From positions 682,001-746,000 of the forward strand of contig NZ_CP060395.1 in NCBI RefSeq assembly GCF_015840335.1: 64,000 nt of DNA, written 5' to 3'. The notes below the pieces were generated by a model. That model was not told the DNA's origin. It searched no databases and saw nothing but the letters and a program-made list of their open reading frames with translations. Below are positions 26,223 through 35,839 of this stretch, piece after piece. Source of the DNA: Synechococcus sp. CBW1108 (GTDB lineage Bacteria; Cyanobacteriota; Cyanobacteriia; PCC-6307; Cyanobiaceae). Position 1 is the stretch's first letter, and each line of letters begins with the position of its first letter. Both the position numbers and the translations under genes were made by a program.

Positions 26223-26304
26223 CGACAGTTAGGGTCTGATCAAAAGCTACTCAAGGCAGCGGCCCATGAGAAGGGAGAAGATCTATAGGAGCCGTGGGCG
26301 GGGC

Positions 26305-26640
26305 TCAGGCTGGATTTTCCTCTGGCCCCTGCTCGTCCGAGCCATCTTCACTGAGCTCCTCATAGAGAAGATCTAGGCCGATCAACACCCGCTCCCGATC
26401 TGAGAGGTCGCCAATGATGCGGCGCACGGGGGGGGGCAGGATCTTGGCCAGGGTGGGGGTGGCCAGAATTTTGTCTTCTTCAGCCAACTGGGGGTTTTTC
26501 AACACATCTATCACCTTGAGGGCATAGACGCCGAGAAACTCCGTTTCCAGAATGTTGCGCAGGGTCTTGAGGGCGCGCATCGAGTTTGGCGTATTGCCCG
26601 CCACGTAAAGCTTAAGGATGTAGGTCTTGCGGGGAGTCAT
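26305..26640 (-). CDS. kaiB: Circadian clock protein KaiB
   Basis: A thioredoxin-like fold-switching protein that binds phosphorylated KaiC and sequesters KaiA; 111 aa. The N-terminus [20 protein letters not shown] and the cis-proline region [20 protein letters not shown] match KaiB closely. A Glu/Asp-rich tail extends slightly beyond the usual length of about 102 residues. It lies 82 nt upstream of kaiC and 19 nt downstream of kaiA, so the three genes are likely read together. Confidence 0.97.
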   Translation of the reverse strand: MTPRKTYILKLYVAGNTPNSMRALKTLRNILETEFLGVYALKVIDVLKNPQLAEEDKILATPTLAKILPPPVRRIIGDLSDRERVLIGLDLLYEELSEDGSDEQGPEENPA

Positions 26641-26659
26641 GTTTCAGGAGCGTCCTGGT

Positions 26660-27523
26660 TCAAACCATTGTGGGCTGGCCGGTTGCCTGGAGCGGGATGG
26701 CTGCCAAGGGAGCATCGGGTGGGATGGAGCGGCGATACATCTCGCAGAGATGGGCCATCACATCAAGGAGGGCTAATCGATAGTCCCGAAGAAAATCGTT
26801 CTTGTGTCCTTCCAGCTTGAGGCGCTGCGAGAAAGCATCAATGAGATTCACGTGAATCTCAACAGTTTTTGTAATTGGCAAATCGCTAAAAAAAGCAGTA
26901 TTCACAAAGCTTTCCAGGGCCTGGTTGGCAGCAGCCGGATCCCGAAAGTAACTGAGCAGCAGGTCTCGGTAGGTGCGTTCGAGCGAATGGAACAGCTCTT
27001 CCCGTTCCAGCTCGGGCAGGTTGCGCAAAAAGCGGGAGGGATCGCGCTTGTAAAAAACTCCCACATAGCCCAGGCGGCCCTTCAGCCGATTGGCCAGCTT
27101 CCAGCCCTCCGGGGTCTCGGGCTTGGTCTGCCCGAGGGGCGGGCTAGCCCCAGCCCTAGGGCCGCGCTGGAGGACCCGAGAGATGGCGGCATCGAGGCTG
27201 TAGCTGAGCTGCTCGAGCTGATCTGGGGGCAGGTGCACCTCCGCTTGATGGAATTCGGTCTGACCGCTGACCGCACCGATCACCACTGCTGGCAGCTGCA
27301 GGCCCAGGTCTGAAAGGGCCTGATAGGCCTGGCTCTCCAGGGCGCCCTCCTCCAATACCAGGGCATCAAACTCCTCGCGGCGCAGCTCCAGCTGCGCCAC
27401 AGGATTGGCGTCGGGATCGAGCCACACCATCCGCCAGCGGCCGCCGGCGAGCCAGCGGCCGCAAGCCTCCTGGAGAGAAGAATCGCGGATCAGCGAAGCA
27501 ATGGTGAGAGCCGGTTCGGGCAT
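26660..27523 (-). CDS. kaiA: Circadian clock protein KaiA
   Basis: Stimulates KaiC autophosphorylation; 287 aa, full length. An N-terminal pseudo-receiver domain (residues about 1-135, no clear phospho-acceptor) is followed by the helical dimer/KaiC-binding domain from LKGRLGYVGVFYKRDPSRFL onward. Upstream in-frame codons were excluded because the ATG at 27523 gives the standard start MPEPALTIASL. A complete kaiA rules out the reduced hourglass clock of most Prochlorococcus. Confidence 0.95.
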   Translation of the reverse strand: MPEPALTIASLIRDSSLQEACGRWLAGGRWRMVWLDPDANPVAQLELRREEFDALVLEEGALESQAYQALSDLGLQLPAVVIGAVSGQTEFHQAEVHLPPDQLEQLSYSLDAAISRVLQRGPRAGASPPLGQTKPETPEGWKLANRLKGRLGYVGVFYKRDPSRFLRNLPELEREELFHSLERTYRDLLLSYFRDPAAANQALESFVNTAFFSDLPITKTVEIHVNLIDAFSQRLKLEGHKNDFLRDYRLALLDVMAHLCEMYRRSIPPDAPLAAIPLQATGQPTMV

Positions 27524-27696
27524 GGACCGCTTCAACGGCGGGACAACCCGCAGCAAAGGCCACCAAATGTTGACTAAAGGAAGGCCGAAACGGGAAGATT
27601 GTTGTTTGTTTTCCCATTTTGTGCGCCAGGCCCAATGACGGCCTGCTCCTTCGCTAGTCAAGGAGCCTCCGTCAGCCTGGCCACGCCCTTGCCGCC
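27524..27696. promoter_or_regulatory. Divergent intergenic region between kaiA and rplU
   Basis: 173 bp between the start codons of kaiA (minus strand) and rplU (plus strand). It must hold promoters or leaders for both. I see no well-defined -10/-35 pair, hairpin or clock-related box that can be named with confidence. Confidence 0.4.
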
Positions 27697-28107
27697 ATGA
27701 GCTCAACTCCAGGAAACACGTCCGAAAACACGTCCACAGCCGAGCTGCCCAGCCCAGCTGCTGGGGCCCCAACCGGCCCCTACGCCATTGTTGAAACTTC
27801 AGGTCAGCAGTTCTGGCTGCAACCCAACCGCTACTACGACCTCGACCGGATCGCCCTGGAGGTGGACGGCACCTTAACCATCGACAACGTGCTGTTGGTA
27901 AACGACGGCAAGGCGACCACCCTGGGCCAGCCCTACGTCAAAGGGGCCACCGTGGAGCTCAAGGTGATGGCCCATCGCCGCGGCACAAAAATCATCGTCT
28001 ACAAGATGCGCCCCAAAAAGAAAACCAGGCGTAAAAACGGCCACCGTCAAGAACTGACCCGGGTGATGGTCGAGTCGATCAGCGTCAGCGGCAAGCCGAT
28101 CGCCTGA
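27697..28107 (+). CDS. rplU: 50S ribosomal protein L21
   Basis: A 23S rRNA-binding protein of the large subunit; 136 aa. The L21 core [20 protein letters not shown] starts near residue 28, and [20 protein letters not shown] is the basic RNA-binding tail. The first 25 residues are Ser/Thr/Pro-rich and non-conserved; a shorter start is possible but no better ATG lies before the core. rpmA follows 40 nt later, the usual rplU-rpmA order. Confidence 0.95.
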   Translation: MSSTPGNTSENTSTAELPSPAAGAPTGPYAIVETSGQQFWLQPNRYYDLDRIALEVDGTLTIDNVLLVNDGKATTLGQPYVKGATVELKVMAHRRGTKIIVYKMRPKKKTRRKNGHRQELTRVMVESISVSGKPIA

Positions 28108-28147
28108 AGCAAGTTTCCATTTCCATTCCCCCTGATTTCTCCGATCC

Positions 28148-28411
28148 ATGGCCCACAAGAAAGGCACAGGCTCCACTCGCAACGGTCGCGACTCAAACTC
28201 CAAGCGCCTCGGCGTCAAGCGCTATGGCGGTGAAACCGTCAGCGCCGGTTCGATCCTGATCCGCCAGCGCGGCACCTCCGTGCTGCCCGGCGTCAACGTC
28301 GGCCGGGGTTCGGACGACACCCTCTATGCCCTCGTGGCTGGGGTAGTGAAATTCGAAAGCATCAAGCGCGGCCTGCGCAACCGCAAACGCATCAACATCG
28401 CCGTCGCCTAA
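28148..28411 (+). CDS. rpmA: 50S ribosomal protein L27
   Basis: A large-subunit protein near the peptidyl-transferase centre; 87 aa. It starts [17 protein letters not shown] and contains [20 protein letters not shown], both family signatures. It is co-transcribed with rplU. It is intact and of normal length. Confidence 0.97.
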   Translation: MAHKKGTGSTRNGRDSNSKRLGVKRYGGETVSAGSILIRQRGTSVLPGVNVGRGSDDTLYALVAGVVKFESIKRGLRNRKRINIAVA

Positions 28412-28419
28412 AGGTCGGC

Positions 28420-29163
28420 TTAGGCCAACCGGTAGGCCCGGGTAGTGATCAAGAAGGGGTGAAACACCTCCAGGAAACGGCCAGAGAGGGTGCGGAAAAA
28501 GCTTTCCACCAGCTCCGGGGCGTCGAAATGGAAGGGGTATTCCCCCTGAAAACCCTTGAAGAAATACCAGTTGAGCAGGGCGGTCCCCGCCGGGCCCAAC
28601 CTGTCTGCAAAGATCTCCAGCTGGGCTGAGGGATCGGGGAGATGTTCGAGCACATCCAGACACACGATCGTGTCGAAGCACCGCGGTAGAGCCGGATCAG
28701 CCAGATCCCGGTAGCAGCCCAGCTTCGCCGCCAGGCCCAGCTCGGTGGCCCGGGCCTCCACAAAGGCGCGGTTGTGGGGGTTGAGATCGACGAACCACAC
28801 CCGCTCCACCTGGGGCAGGGCCGCCGCCGCCAGGGCATGGCTGCCGATGCCGCCGCCGAAGTCCAGCAGCTGCCCCTGGGCGAAGAGCTGCTGCAGGCGC
28901 AGGGTGTCGGCGATGTAGTCGGCACTGCCCAGGTGCCAGGCCGCCAGCTCCAGCAGGTGGCCGGTGCCCACAGCATCTTCATAGAACTGCTCCACCCGCT
29001 CGGGATCGAAGGAGCCTGGATGGAGGGCGGCCAGATCGTCGGTGCTGCTGGGCAGGCGGCCCTCAAGCTCTTCGGGCGCTATCGCCAGGAAGGCGGCCAG
29101 CTGGGCGCGCAGGCCAAAACCATCGGCCAGAAAGCGCCCAACCCCCAGCCCCGTCTCCGCCAT
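28420..29163 (-). CDS. Class I SAM-dependent methyltransferase
   Basis: A 247-residue protein with the SAM-binding glycine loop LLDFGGGIGSHALAAAAL near residue 110 and an acidic residue at the end of the next strand (VWFVDLNPHN). A later CLDVLEHLPDP segment is typical of small-molecule methyltransferases. The substrate cannot be told. A start at 29175, four codons upstream, is also possible. It is convergent with rpmA, 8 nt apart. Confidence 0.78.
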   Translation of the reverse strand: MAETGLGVGRFLADGFGLRAQLAAFLAIAPEELEGRLPSSTDDLAALHPGSFDPERVEQFYEDAVGTGHLLELAAWHLGSADYIADTLRLQQLFAQGQLLDFGGGIGSHALAAAALPQVERVWFVDLNPHNRAFVEARATELGLAAKLGCYRDLADPALPRCFDTIVCLDVLEHLPDPSAQLEIFADRLGPAGTALLNWYFFKGFQGEYPFHFDAPELVESFFRTLSGRFLEVFHPFLITTRAYRLA

Positions 29164-29226
29164 GGCCAAAGTCACCCTGAGCAGTGCAGGGCCAAGCTAA
29201 GGGTCAGGGGGCGGAAGCCCCATCGC

Positions 29227-29931
29227 TCAGTCAGGCAGCTCGGCCCCCGCTTCGGGCACCTCCAGCCAGTGGCGCAACCAGGCCACCAGGCCGTAGAAGG
29301 GCAGGGTGTCAACCAAAGCGGCCAGGGCCTTGAACAGGTAGCCACTGGCAATGAAAGAAACCAGCTGGGGCCAGACGGGCTCGCCGGGCCGCACCGGCAA
29401 CACATGGCTGGCGTAGTGACTAATAAGCACCACGGCACTGGTATCGACCAGTTGGCTCACCAGGGTGGAGCCGTTGTTTCGCAGCCAGAGGGCCTTGCCC
29501 CCACTGAAGCGCTTCCAGAAATGGAACAGCCGCACATCGGTGAATTGGGCCGCCAGGTAGGCGACCATCGAGGCCCCGACAGCCCCAAATGCCAGACGAC
29601 GCACCTCGAAGAAGGTGGCGTCCGGCGCACCGGCAACCCCCGGCAGGATGCCGCCAAGCCAAAGAATAAGCACGATCCAGCCATTGAGGGCGAGCCCGAC
29701 CCACACCAGCTGGCCCGCCTTCTGCTCACCCCACAGCTCACTGATCAGGTCTGTGCACAGGAAGGTGACCGGATAGGGCAGGGCCCCCACCGCCACCACG
29801 ATCGGCCAGGAGCCGATCGTGCCCAGCTGGAGAAAGCGAGTGAGACCGAGGATATTGAGCATGCCCATGGTGCCCAGGAAAATCCCGGCCAGCACCAAAA
29901 ACGTCAGGTCCCGGCGCTGCTGCAGGGTCAT
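29227..29931 (-). CDS. Queuosine precursor transporter (YhhQ family)
   Basis: A 234-residue integral membrane protein with about six hydrophobic segments, beginning FLVLAGIFLGTMGMLNILGL and ending in the SFIASGYLFKALAALVDTLP stretch. The segment VTFLCTDLISELWGEQKAG is the conserved YhhQ/DUF165 motif. Members import queuosine precursors for tRNA modification. The assignment is from family pattern only. It is divergent from truB, also a tRNA modification gene, 42 nt apart. Confidence 0.8.
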   Translation of the reverse strand: MTLQQRRDLTFLVLAGIFLGTMGMLNILGLTRFLQLGTIGSWPIVVAVGALPYPVTFLCTDLISELWGEQKAGQLVWVGLALNGWIVLILWLGGILPGVAGAPDATFFEVRRLAFGAVGASMVAYLAAQFTDVRLFHFWKRFSGGKALWLRNNGSTLVSQLVDTSAVVLISHYASHVLPVRPGEPVWPQLVSFIASGYLFKALAALVDTLPFYGLVAWLRHWLEVPEAGAELPD

Positions 29932-29973
29932 CGAAGCGGATCATGGGACCCTGCAAGGCTGACGCTCCCATCC

Positions 29974-30861
29974 ATGCCTGACCAGCCCTGCGGCTTTCTG
30001 GTGCTCGATAAGCCCGCGGGCCTCACCTCCCACGCCTGTGTCGCCCGGGTGCGGCGCGCCTACAAGCTCAAGCGCGTGGGCCATGGCGGCACCCTCGATC
30101 CAGCCGTGACCGGGGTGCTGCCGCTCGCCCTGGGGCCCGCCACCCGGCTGCTGCCCTACCTGGAGGGGGACAAGACCTACCGGGGCGTGGTGCAACTGGG
30201 GGTGCGCACCGTCAGCGACGACCTCGAGGGGGAGGTGCTGGCCCGAGCCGCCGTGCCTGTCCTCGAGGCAGGGGATCTCACTGCGGCCCTGGCGGCTTTC
30301 CGGGGCAAGATCCAGCAGGTGCCTCCCCAGGTGTCGGCCGTGCATGTAGACGGCCAACGGGCCTACAAGCGGGTGCGCCAGGGGGAACAACTGGAACTGG
30401 CAGCCCGGCCGGTGACGGTGCATCGCCTGGAACTGCTGGGCTGGGATCCCGCCAGTGGAGCCCTGGAGGTGGAGGTGGCCTGCTCGGCCGGCACCTACAT
30501 CCGCGCCCTGGCCAGGGACCTGGGGGAAGCCCTGGGCTGCGGTGGTGCCCTGGCCAGCCTGCGCCGCACCGGGGCCCTGGGCTTTGACCTGGAGCAGGCC
30601 GTGCCCCTGGCATGCCTCGATCAGCTCCCCCTGCCGCCCCTACTGGATCCCCTGGCGGCCCTGGCCCATCTACCCCGCCGGCAGCTGGCCGAGGCGGAGC
30701 AGGCGGACTGGCGCTGCGGGCGGGCCATCGGCCAGATCCTGCCCCTGGAGGCCGGACAAGCGGTGGTGGTGCTTAGCCAGGATGGCAACCTGGCCGGCAT
30801 GGCCCGCGCCAGAGGTGAAGGCCTGCTGCAACCCAAGCTGGTGTTCAACGCTGCTGGCTGA
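29974..30861 (+). CDS. truB: tRNA pseudouridine-55 synthase
   Basis: Converts U55 of the tRNA T-loop to pseudouridine; 295 aa. The N-terminus GFLVLDKPAGLTSHACVARV and the catalytic loop VGHGGTLDPAVTGVLPLALG (catalytic Asp in LDP) are intact. TYRGVVQLGVRTVSDDLEGE and SAGTYIRALARDLGEALGCG also match. Upstream in-frame codons were excluded. A set of short tandem repeats follows the stop. Confidence 0.96.
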   Translation: MPDQPCGFLVLDKPAGLTSHACVARVRRAYKLKRVGHGGTLDPAVTGVLPLALGPATRLLPYLEGDKTYRGVVQLGVRTVSDDLEGEVLARAAVPVLEAGDLTAALAAFRGKIQQVPPQVSAVHVDGQRAYKRVRQGEQLELAARPVTVHRLELLGWDPASGALEVEVACSAGTYIRALARDLGEALGCGGALASLRRTGALGFDLEQAVPLACLDQLPLPPLLDPLAALAHLPRRQLAEAEQADWRCGRAIGQILPLEAGQAVVVLSQDGNLAGMARARGEGLLQPKLVFNAAG

Positions 30862-30900
30862 ACCAGACCGGCTGAACCAGCCCACCTGAACCAGACCAGC
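30856..30900 (+). repeat. Short tandem repeats after truB
   Basis: Three imperfect copies of a 12-14 bp unit related to GGCTGAACCAGACC lie between the end of truB and the YebC-family gene. No stem-loop is obvious. They probably arose by replication slippage. Confidence 0.6.
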
Positions 30901-30929
30901 CCCCTCGCTCAATTCTCCCCCCCACTCCG

Positions 30930-31715
30930 ATGGCCGGCCACAGCAAGTGGGCCCAGATCAAGCGCACCAAGGCCGTGGTCGATGCCAAGCGGGGGGCCGT
31001 ATTCACCCGGCTGGGGCGGGAAATCACGGTGGCAGCCCGCAGCGGTGCCGATCCGACCGGCAACTTCCAGCTGCGCACAGCCATCGAGAAGGCCAAGGCC
31101 GCCGGGATGCCCAACGCCAACATCGAGCGGGCGATCGCCAAGGGTTCGGGCCAGGGCAGCGGCTCCGGCGAAGCCTTTGAAGCCGTGCGTTACGAGGGCT
31201 ACGGCCCCGGCGGCGTGGCGGTGCTGGTGGAGGCCTTCACCGACAACCGCAACCGCACTGCCGCCGAGGTGCGCCTGGCCTTCGGCAAACATAACGGCAG
31301 CCTGGGTGAGACGGGCTGCGTCGGCTACCTGTTTGAGCAGCGCTCGGTGGTGCAACTGGCCGCTGGGGATGGCCAAGCCATCGATGAAGAGGCCCTGCTG
31401 GAGGGGTTGCTGGCCCTGGAGGAGCAGGGCGGCCCCGCCGCCCTCGGCTACAGCCCGCTCGAGCAAGGGGCCCTGGAGGTGTTCGGCGGCTTCGCCGACC
31501 TGGAGGCCCTGCAGGACGGCCTGCGCCGCCAGGGCTGGGCAGTGGCGGGCTGGGAACACCGCTGGATTCCCCAGACCACCTGCCCCCTCAGCGATGCCGA
31601 CAGCCTGCGCGCCTGCCTGCGCCTGCTCGATGCCCTTGAGGAATTGGAAGATGGGCGCAGCGTCACCAGCAACCTGGAGGCCGACGAGGCGCTGCTGGCG
31701 GAGGTGATGGGCTGA
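30930..31715 (+). CDS. YebC/PmpR family (TACO1-like) protein
   Basis: A translation or transcription factor family that relieves ribosome stalling in some bacteria; 261 aa. The N-terminus [20 protein letters not shown] and the stretch [20 protein letters not shown] are diagnostic. It follows truB by 68 nt and may be read with it. It is intact and of normal length (about 245-260 aa). I give no symbol because the cellular role varies among members. Confidence 0.9.
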   Translation: MAGHSKWAQIKRTKAVVDAKRGAVFTRLGREITVAARSGADPTGNFQLRTAIEKAKAAGMPNANIERAIAKGSGQGSGSGEAFEAVRYEGYGPGGVAVLVEAFTDNRNRTAAEVRLAFGKHNGSLGETGCVGYLFEQRSVVQLAAGDGQAIDEEALLEGLLALEEQGGPAALGYSPLEQGALEVFGGFADLEALQDGLRRQGWAVAGWEHRWIPQTTCPLSDADSLRACLRLLDALEELEDGRSVTSNLEADEALLAEVMG

Positions 31716-31746
31716 GAGCAGGGGCTCCAAGCACCTGCCAACCCAC

Positions 31747-32709
31747 TTAAGGATCCTCTCGGATCGTTTGGGCATCAACCCGCCGCAGAAAATCGATCAG
31801 ACCCTGGATGTAAACCACCTGGTCATCAACCATCGCCATATGGCTTCCATTCGGGCAGTGGAGATGGGAACCCCGCGGCAGAGCCTTGGCCATGGCCGCC
31901 ATCTGCTGGGGATCCATGGTGTCGTGGGCGGCACCAATGGTGAGAGTGGGAACCTGAATCCGGGGTAAATCAGCCCTGCGATCCCACTGGGCCAACTTGC
32001 CATGGGTGCCCAGCTCACTGGGACCCTGCATGGGGATGTAGACCTTCGGATTGAGGTGCTCAAATGCACGCAGAACCGAATCGGGCCATTGGGCATAGGG
32101 CCGGCGCAACACGCGGCGCTCGTAGTGGTGCGGGATCAACAACTCCATATAGCGCGGGTTGTCGTAATCCTCGGCAGCTTCGATGGCCTAGAGCTCGGCC
32201 AGAACACCCGCTGGCAGTTGACACATAAAACGATCTTCAGCGTAGCGATTGTACTCTGGCACACTCCAGACCATATTGGAAATTATCAATCTCTTCAGAT
32301 ATTGCTGGTAGCGCAGCGCATACTCAATCGCCAGTATCCCGCCCCAGGAGTGACCAAGCAAGAAAAAATTGCTGCCATCGAGAGCCAGGGCTTGACGCAC
32401 CTGCTCCACCTCATCTACAAAACGCCCGATCTCCCAGAGATCAGCGTGATCGGGCTGACTGCTGTGAAAAGAACCGAGCTGGTCGTAGAAATAGAGCTCG
32501 ATTCCCGCCTGGGGTAGAAAACCGTCAAACACCTCGAAATACTCGTGGGTGCAGCCCGGTCCGCCATGGAGCAGCAACAGCTTGAGGTGCGGACTCGCAC
32601 CGCTGCGGCGTGTCCACACCTCAAAGGTGCCGAAGTCAGTGCGCACCGGAATGCTGCGAACACCGGAACCGGGCGGAGCTGAAGAAGGCGGCATCGGCAA
32701 GGTCGACAA
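31747..32709 (-). pseudogene. Alpha/beta hydrolase, proline iminopeptidase-like, with one in-frame stop
   Basis: About 320 codons in one frame, interrupted once by TAG at 32188-32190 (codon 174). Upstream: the oxyanion region LLLLHGGPGCTHEYFEVFDG and the nucleophile elbow LLGHSWGGILAIEYALRYQQ. Downstream: the Asp in TIGAAHDTMDP and the His in NGSHMAMVDDQVV. So all three catalytic residues are coded but lie on opposite sides of the stop. The first half alone lacks Asp and His and should be inactive. No frameshift or other decay is seen, so the mutation is recent, a sequencing error, or read through. Confidence 0.75.
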
Positions 32710-32751
32710 AAAGCCTTAAATCATCATGGCTCCACCTCTGGCGACAGCCGA

Positions 32752-33519
32752 TCACCTACAGGGGCCAGGCCCCTGTAGGAACGCCCCTAGGGCAGCCTGA
32801 TCTGCCACCACCTCCAGCCGGGGGTGGTGCTGCAGCCAGCTGGCGGGTATCTCAGGGCAGGGGGGCTCCTGCAAAGCCCGTTTCAAGATGGCGGCCTTAC
32901 TGGCGCCGGTGACCACCAGCAGGATTTGCCCTGCAGCAAGGATCTCCGCCAATCCAAGCGTGATCGCCTGGGCCGGCACCGCCTCGGGATCGCCGCCAAA
33001 GGCGCCAGCGTTCTGGGTCCGGGTGGCGGCGCTGAGGGTCAGGCAGCGGCAGGGGGCCTCAGCGCTGCAGGGGGGCTCGTTGAAGCCCACATGGCCGTTT
33101 AAGCCCAGACCGAGCAGCTGTAGCCCCACGCCACCGGCAACCGCGAGCGCGGCCCCATAGCGCCGGGCTTCAGCCTGGGGATCGGCCGCCAGGCCATCGG
33201 GCAGCAGCACCTGCTCCGGCCGCAAGCCCAGGGGGGCCTGCAGCTGGCCGGCCATGAAAGCCTTGAAGGAGCGCGGATCGTGGGGCCCCAGGCCCACATA
33301 TTCATCGAGATTGAAGCTCAGCCAGTCGGCACGAATCTGGCGCTGCTGCTGGCTGCCAAGCCGGCCCAACTGCTGCCGCAGCGCCGCATAAACCGGCACC
33401 ATGGTGCGCCCGGTGGCCAGGCCCAGGGGCCGCTGCGGCTGGGCCTGGCGGGCCTGCAGCAACCGCTCGGCCGCAGCTGCCGCCACGGCCTGGGCGTCGG
33501 CCAATGCAAGCAATTGCAC
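32752..33519 (-). CDS. nagB: Glucosamine-6-phosphate deaminase-like isomerase
   Basis: Likely converts glucosamine-6-phosphate to fructose-6-phosphate and ammonia; 255 aa. WLSFNLDEYVGLGPHDPRSF and LGLGLNGHVGFNEPP are NagB signatures, which separate it from the related 6-phosphogluconolactonases. It sits 2 nt downstream of the SpoIID-like gene on the same strand. A hairpin overlaps its last codons. Amino-sugar recycling fits a neighbour implicated in cell-wall chemistry. Confidence 0.87.
   Translation of the reverse strand: MQLLALADAQAVAAAAAERLLQARQAQPQRPLGLATGRTMVPVYAALRQQLGRLGSQQQRQIRADWLSFNLDEYVGLGPHDPRSFKAFMAGQLQAPLGLRPEQVLLPDGLAADPQAEARRYGAALAVAGGVGLQLLGLGLNGHVGFNEPPCSAEAPCRCLTLSAATRTQNAGAFGGDPEAVPAQAITLGLAEILAAGQILLVVTGASKAAILKRALQEPPCPEIPASWLQHHPRLEVVADQAALGAFLQGPGPCR
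32755..32779 (-). terminator. Perfect hairpin overlapping the end of nagB
   Basis: Two 12-bp arms (CCTACAGGGGCC and its exact complement) are separated by one base and lie inside the last nine codons of nagB. No T-run follows. It could end the nagB transcript before the downstream hydrolase gene, or stabilise the 3' end. Confidence 0.5.
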
Positions 33520-33521
33520 GC

Positions 33522-34754
33522 TCAGGGGCTGGCGTAGGGGCGCAGCTCCGTGCCGCGGTAGTAATGGCGCAGGATTTGGTCATAGCTCTGGCCCCGTTGG
33601 GCCAGGCCCAGGGCACCCCACTGGCTCATGCCCACCCCGTGGCCGTAGCCCCTGCCAACCGCCAGCAGCGATGGGAGCGGCAGTTGCACCTGGGGCTGTA
33701 CATCCCCAACTTGGTACTGCTCCGGCAGCAAGGGTAGGGGCGGCAAGGCAGCCAGCTCTGAGGCCACCAGCTCAAAGCGCACCATGGTGCTCCTGAGGCC
33801 GAGGCGGCTGCGGAGCTGGGCTCCACTGACCACCAGGGTGCCTGAGGGGCCACTCACCCGGGCCTGACGCACCCTCCCGGTGCTGGTGGTGGAGAGCACG
33901 TCGATGCGTTGGGCTCCGCCGATCTCGGCAAAAGCCTGCTGGAGCTGCTCGGGCTCAAGACGCTGCTGCCAGGCCTGCACCGGGCTTGCCTGGTCAAAAT
34001 CGGGCACGCTGACCAAGTAGGGCAGCTGCTGGCTCCAGAGATCGCCGCTGTTTTCGGTCGCGCCGCCACTGCTGCTGTGGAAAACCGCATTGGCCAGACT
34101 GGAGCCATACATCAGCACCTGGCCGCGGGTGCTGAGCACCGCCTCTCGGGTGGAGGGGGTTTCCGAGTCCACCCCTTTGTAGACCTGGCTCGACACGGTG
34201 GCGCTGAGGTCAAATGGATCGGCAGGCTTGCGCTGCCGCAGGGCGTAGGTTCGGGCGGCCACGGCCTGGGCCCGCAGGGCCGCCTGGGGCCAGCTGGCCG
34301 GCATCTCGCTACCCACCACGCTGGGCAGGTAGGACTCGAGGCCCACGTGGTTGATGGCCCGCAGGCCAGAACCTCCTACCAGCACCTGCAGCCGGCCCCG
34401 GTAGCCGCGCTGCTTCAGCTGGAAATCGCCCCCCTCGGCAGGCCGCGAGGCCGGCTCGAGCCAGATTTCCCTCGCCGCTTGCAGGCGCTCAACTCCACCG
34501 CCGCGCTCCAACACCAGCTCACCTTCGGCCAGGCGCAGCACGACCTCCTCACCGGCGGCTAGCGCCAAGCGCTGGCCGCCTATGCGCAGCACCAGGGGCT
34601 GCTGCTGGGCGGCCAGCGGCAGGCTTTCCGCTTCCAGGATCAGCACCCTCACCTGGGGCTCCATAGACTGCATTCCCAGGGCCCCAGGCACAGCTGCAGC
34701 CAGCATGAGCGTCGCCATGGGCCAGGAGAGCAACCAGGACGCCATCCGGAACAC
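33522..34754 (-). CDS. SpoIID/LytB domain protein, exported
   Basis: A 410-residue protein of the SpoIID family, whose founder is a peptidoglycan lytic transglycosylase. A hydrophobic N-terminal segment ([20 protein letters not shown]) indicates export. The SpoIID core is in [20 protein letters not shown] then ARTYALRQR, with [12 protein letters not shown]; the end [20 protein letters not shown] is characteristic. It is likely cell-wall associated. nagB follows after 2 nt. Confidence 0.88.
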   Translation of the reverse strand: MFRMASWLLSWPMATLMLAAAVPGALGMQSMEPQVRVLILEAESLPLAAQQQPLVLRIGGQRLALAAGEEVVLRLAEGELVLERGGGVERLQAAREIWLEPASRPAEGGDFQLKQRGYRGRLQVLVGGSGLRAINHVGLESYLPSVVGSEMPASWPQAALRAQAVAARTYALRQRKPADPFDLSATVSSQVYKGVDSETPSTREAVLSTRGQVLMYGSSLANAVFHSSSGGATENSGDLWSQQLPYLVSVPDFDQASPVQAWQQRLEPEQLQQAFAEIGGAQRIDVLSTTSTGRVRQARVSGPSGTLVVSGAQLRSRLGLRSTMVRFELVASELAALPPLPLLPEQYQVGDVQPQVQLPLPSLLAVGRGYGHGVGMSQWGALGLAQRGQSYDQILRHYYRGTELRPYASP

Positions 34755-34817
34755 CAGCTGTTGGCAAGGCTCTCCATTTTGCCCGGCGTGGCAGCATGCG
34801 CCAGAGGCGGCAGGACC

Positions 34818-35777
34818 GTGCAGGTCACCTTTCTAGGCACCAGTTCGGGAGTGCCCACCCGCGGCCGCAATGTGTCAGCGGTGGCACTGCGCCTGCCCCA
34901 GCGCAGTGAACTGTGGCTATTCGACTGCGGCGAGGCCACCCAGCACCAGTTCCTGCGCAGCGAGCTGCGGGTCAGCCAGCTGCGGCGGATCTTTATCACC
35001 CACATGCACGGCGACCATGTGTTCGGCCTGCCCGGCCTGCTGGCCAGCCTCGGGCTGGCGGGCAGCTGCACGGGCATCGATCTCTATGGCCCCGATCCCC
35101 TGCGCGACTACCTCGAAGGGGTGCTTCGCACCTCCTCCACCCGGATCGGCTACCCCCTGCGCACCCACAGGGTGCAGGGGGTAGCCAGCAGCGGCGCCCT
35201 GCTGCTCGACGACGACGACCTCACCGTGCGCTGTACCCCGCTCAACCACCGGGTGCCGGCCTTTGCCTATCGGGTTGACCAGAAACCGCGGACCGGCCAC
35301 TTCGATGTGGAGCGAGCCAGGGCCATGGGTATTGCGCCCGGGCCGATCTACGCCGAGCTCAAGGCCGGCCACAGCGTCACACTCGATGACGGCCGGATCA
35401 TCAACGGCGCCAGCCTCTGCGGCCCCGATCGCCCCGGCGCCAGCGTGGTGTACTGCACCGACACCGTCTTCTGCCAGGCGGCGGTGGAGCTGGCCGCCGG
35501 CGCCGACCTGCTGATCCATGAAGCCACCTTCTCCCACGCCGAGGCGGCACTGGCCTACCAACGCCAGCACTCCACCAGCACCATGGCGGCCCAGACCGCC
35601 CTGGAGGCCGGCGTCAAGCAATTGGTGCTGACTCACCTGAGCCCCCGCTACATGCCAGGCAACGCCATGACCCCGGACGACCTGCTGGCGGAGGCCCGCG
35701 CCATCTTTGCCAACACCTTGGTGGCCAAGGATTTCCTCAGTCTGGACATCACCCCCGCCGAACCGGCCACGGCCTAG
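34818..35777 (+). CDS. rnz: Ribonuclease Z
   Basis: A metallo-beta-lactamase-fold endonuclease that trims tRNA 3' ends; 319 aa. The start is a GTG at 34818 ([20 protein letters not shown]), preferred over an upstream ATG because the core begins there. The metal site [18 protein letters not shown] and the later [10 protein letters not shown] and LTHLSPRY segments are intact. It is divergent from the SpoIID-like gene, 63 nt apart. Confidence 0.95.
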   Translation: MQVTFLGTSSGVPTRGRNVSAVALRLPQRSELWLFDCGEATQHQFLRSELRVSQLRRIFITHMHGDHVFGLPGLLASLGLAGSCTGIDLYGPDPLRDYLEGVLRTSSTRIGYPLRTHRVQGVASSGALLLDDDDLTVRCTPLNHRVPAFAYRVDQKPRTGHFDVERARAMGIAPGPIYAELKAGHSVTLDDGRIINGASLCGPDRPGASVVYCTDTVFCQAAVELAAGADLLIHEATFSHAEAALAYQRQHSTSTMAAQTALEAGVKQLVLTHLSPRYMPGNAMTPDDLLAEARAIFANTLVAKDFLSLDITPAEPATA

Positions 35778-35839
35778 CCCTGCAACAGTTCACGCGATTC
35801 CGCTGCGGAGGGCCCTTTCCCCGTGATACAAGGTCTCCG

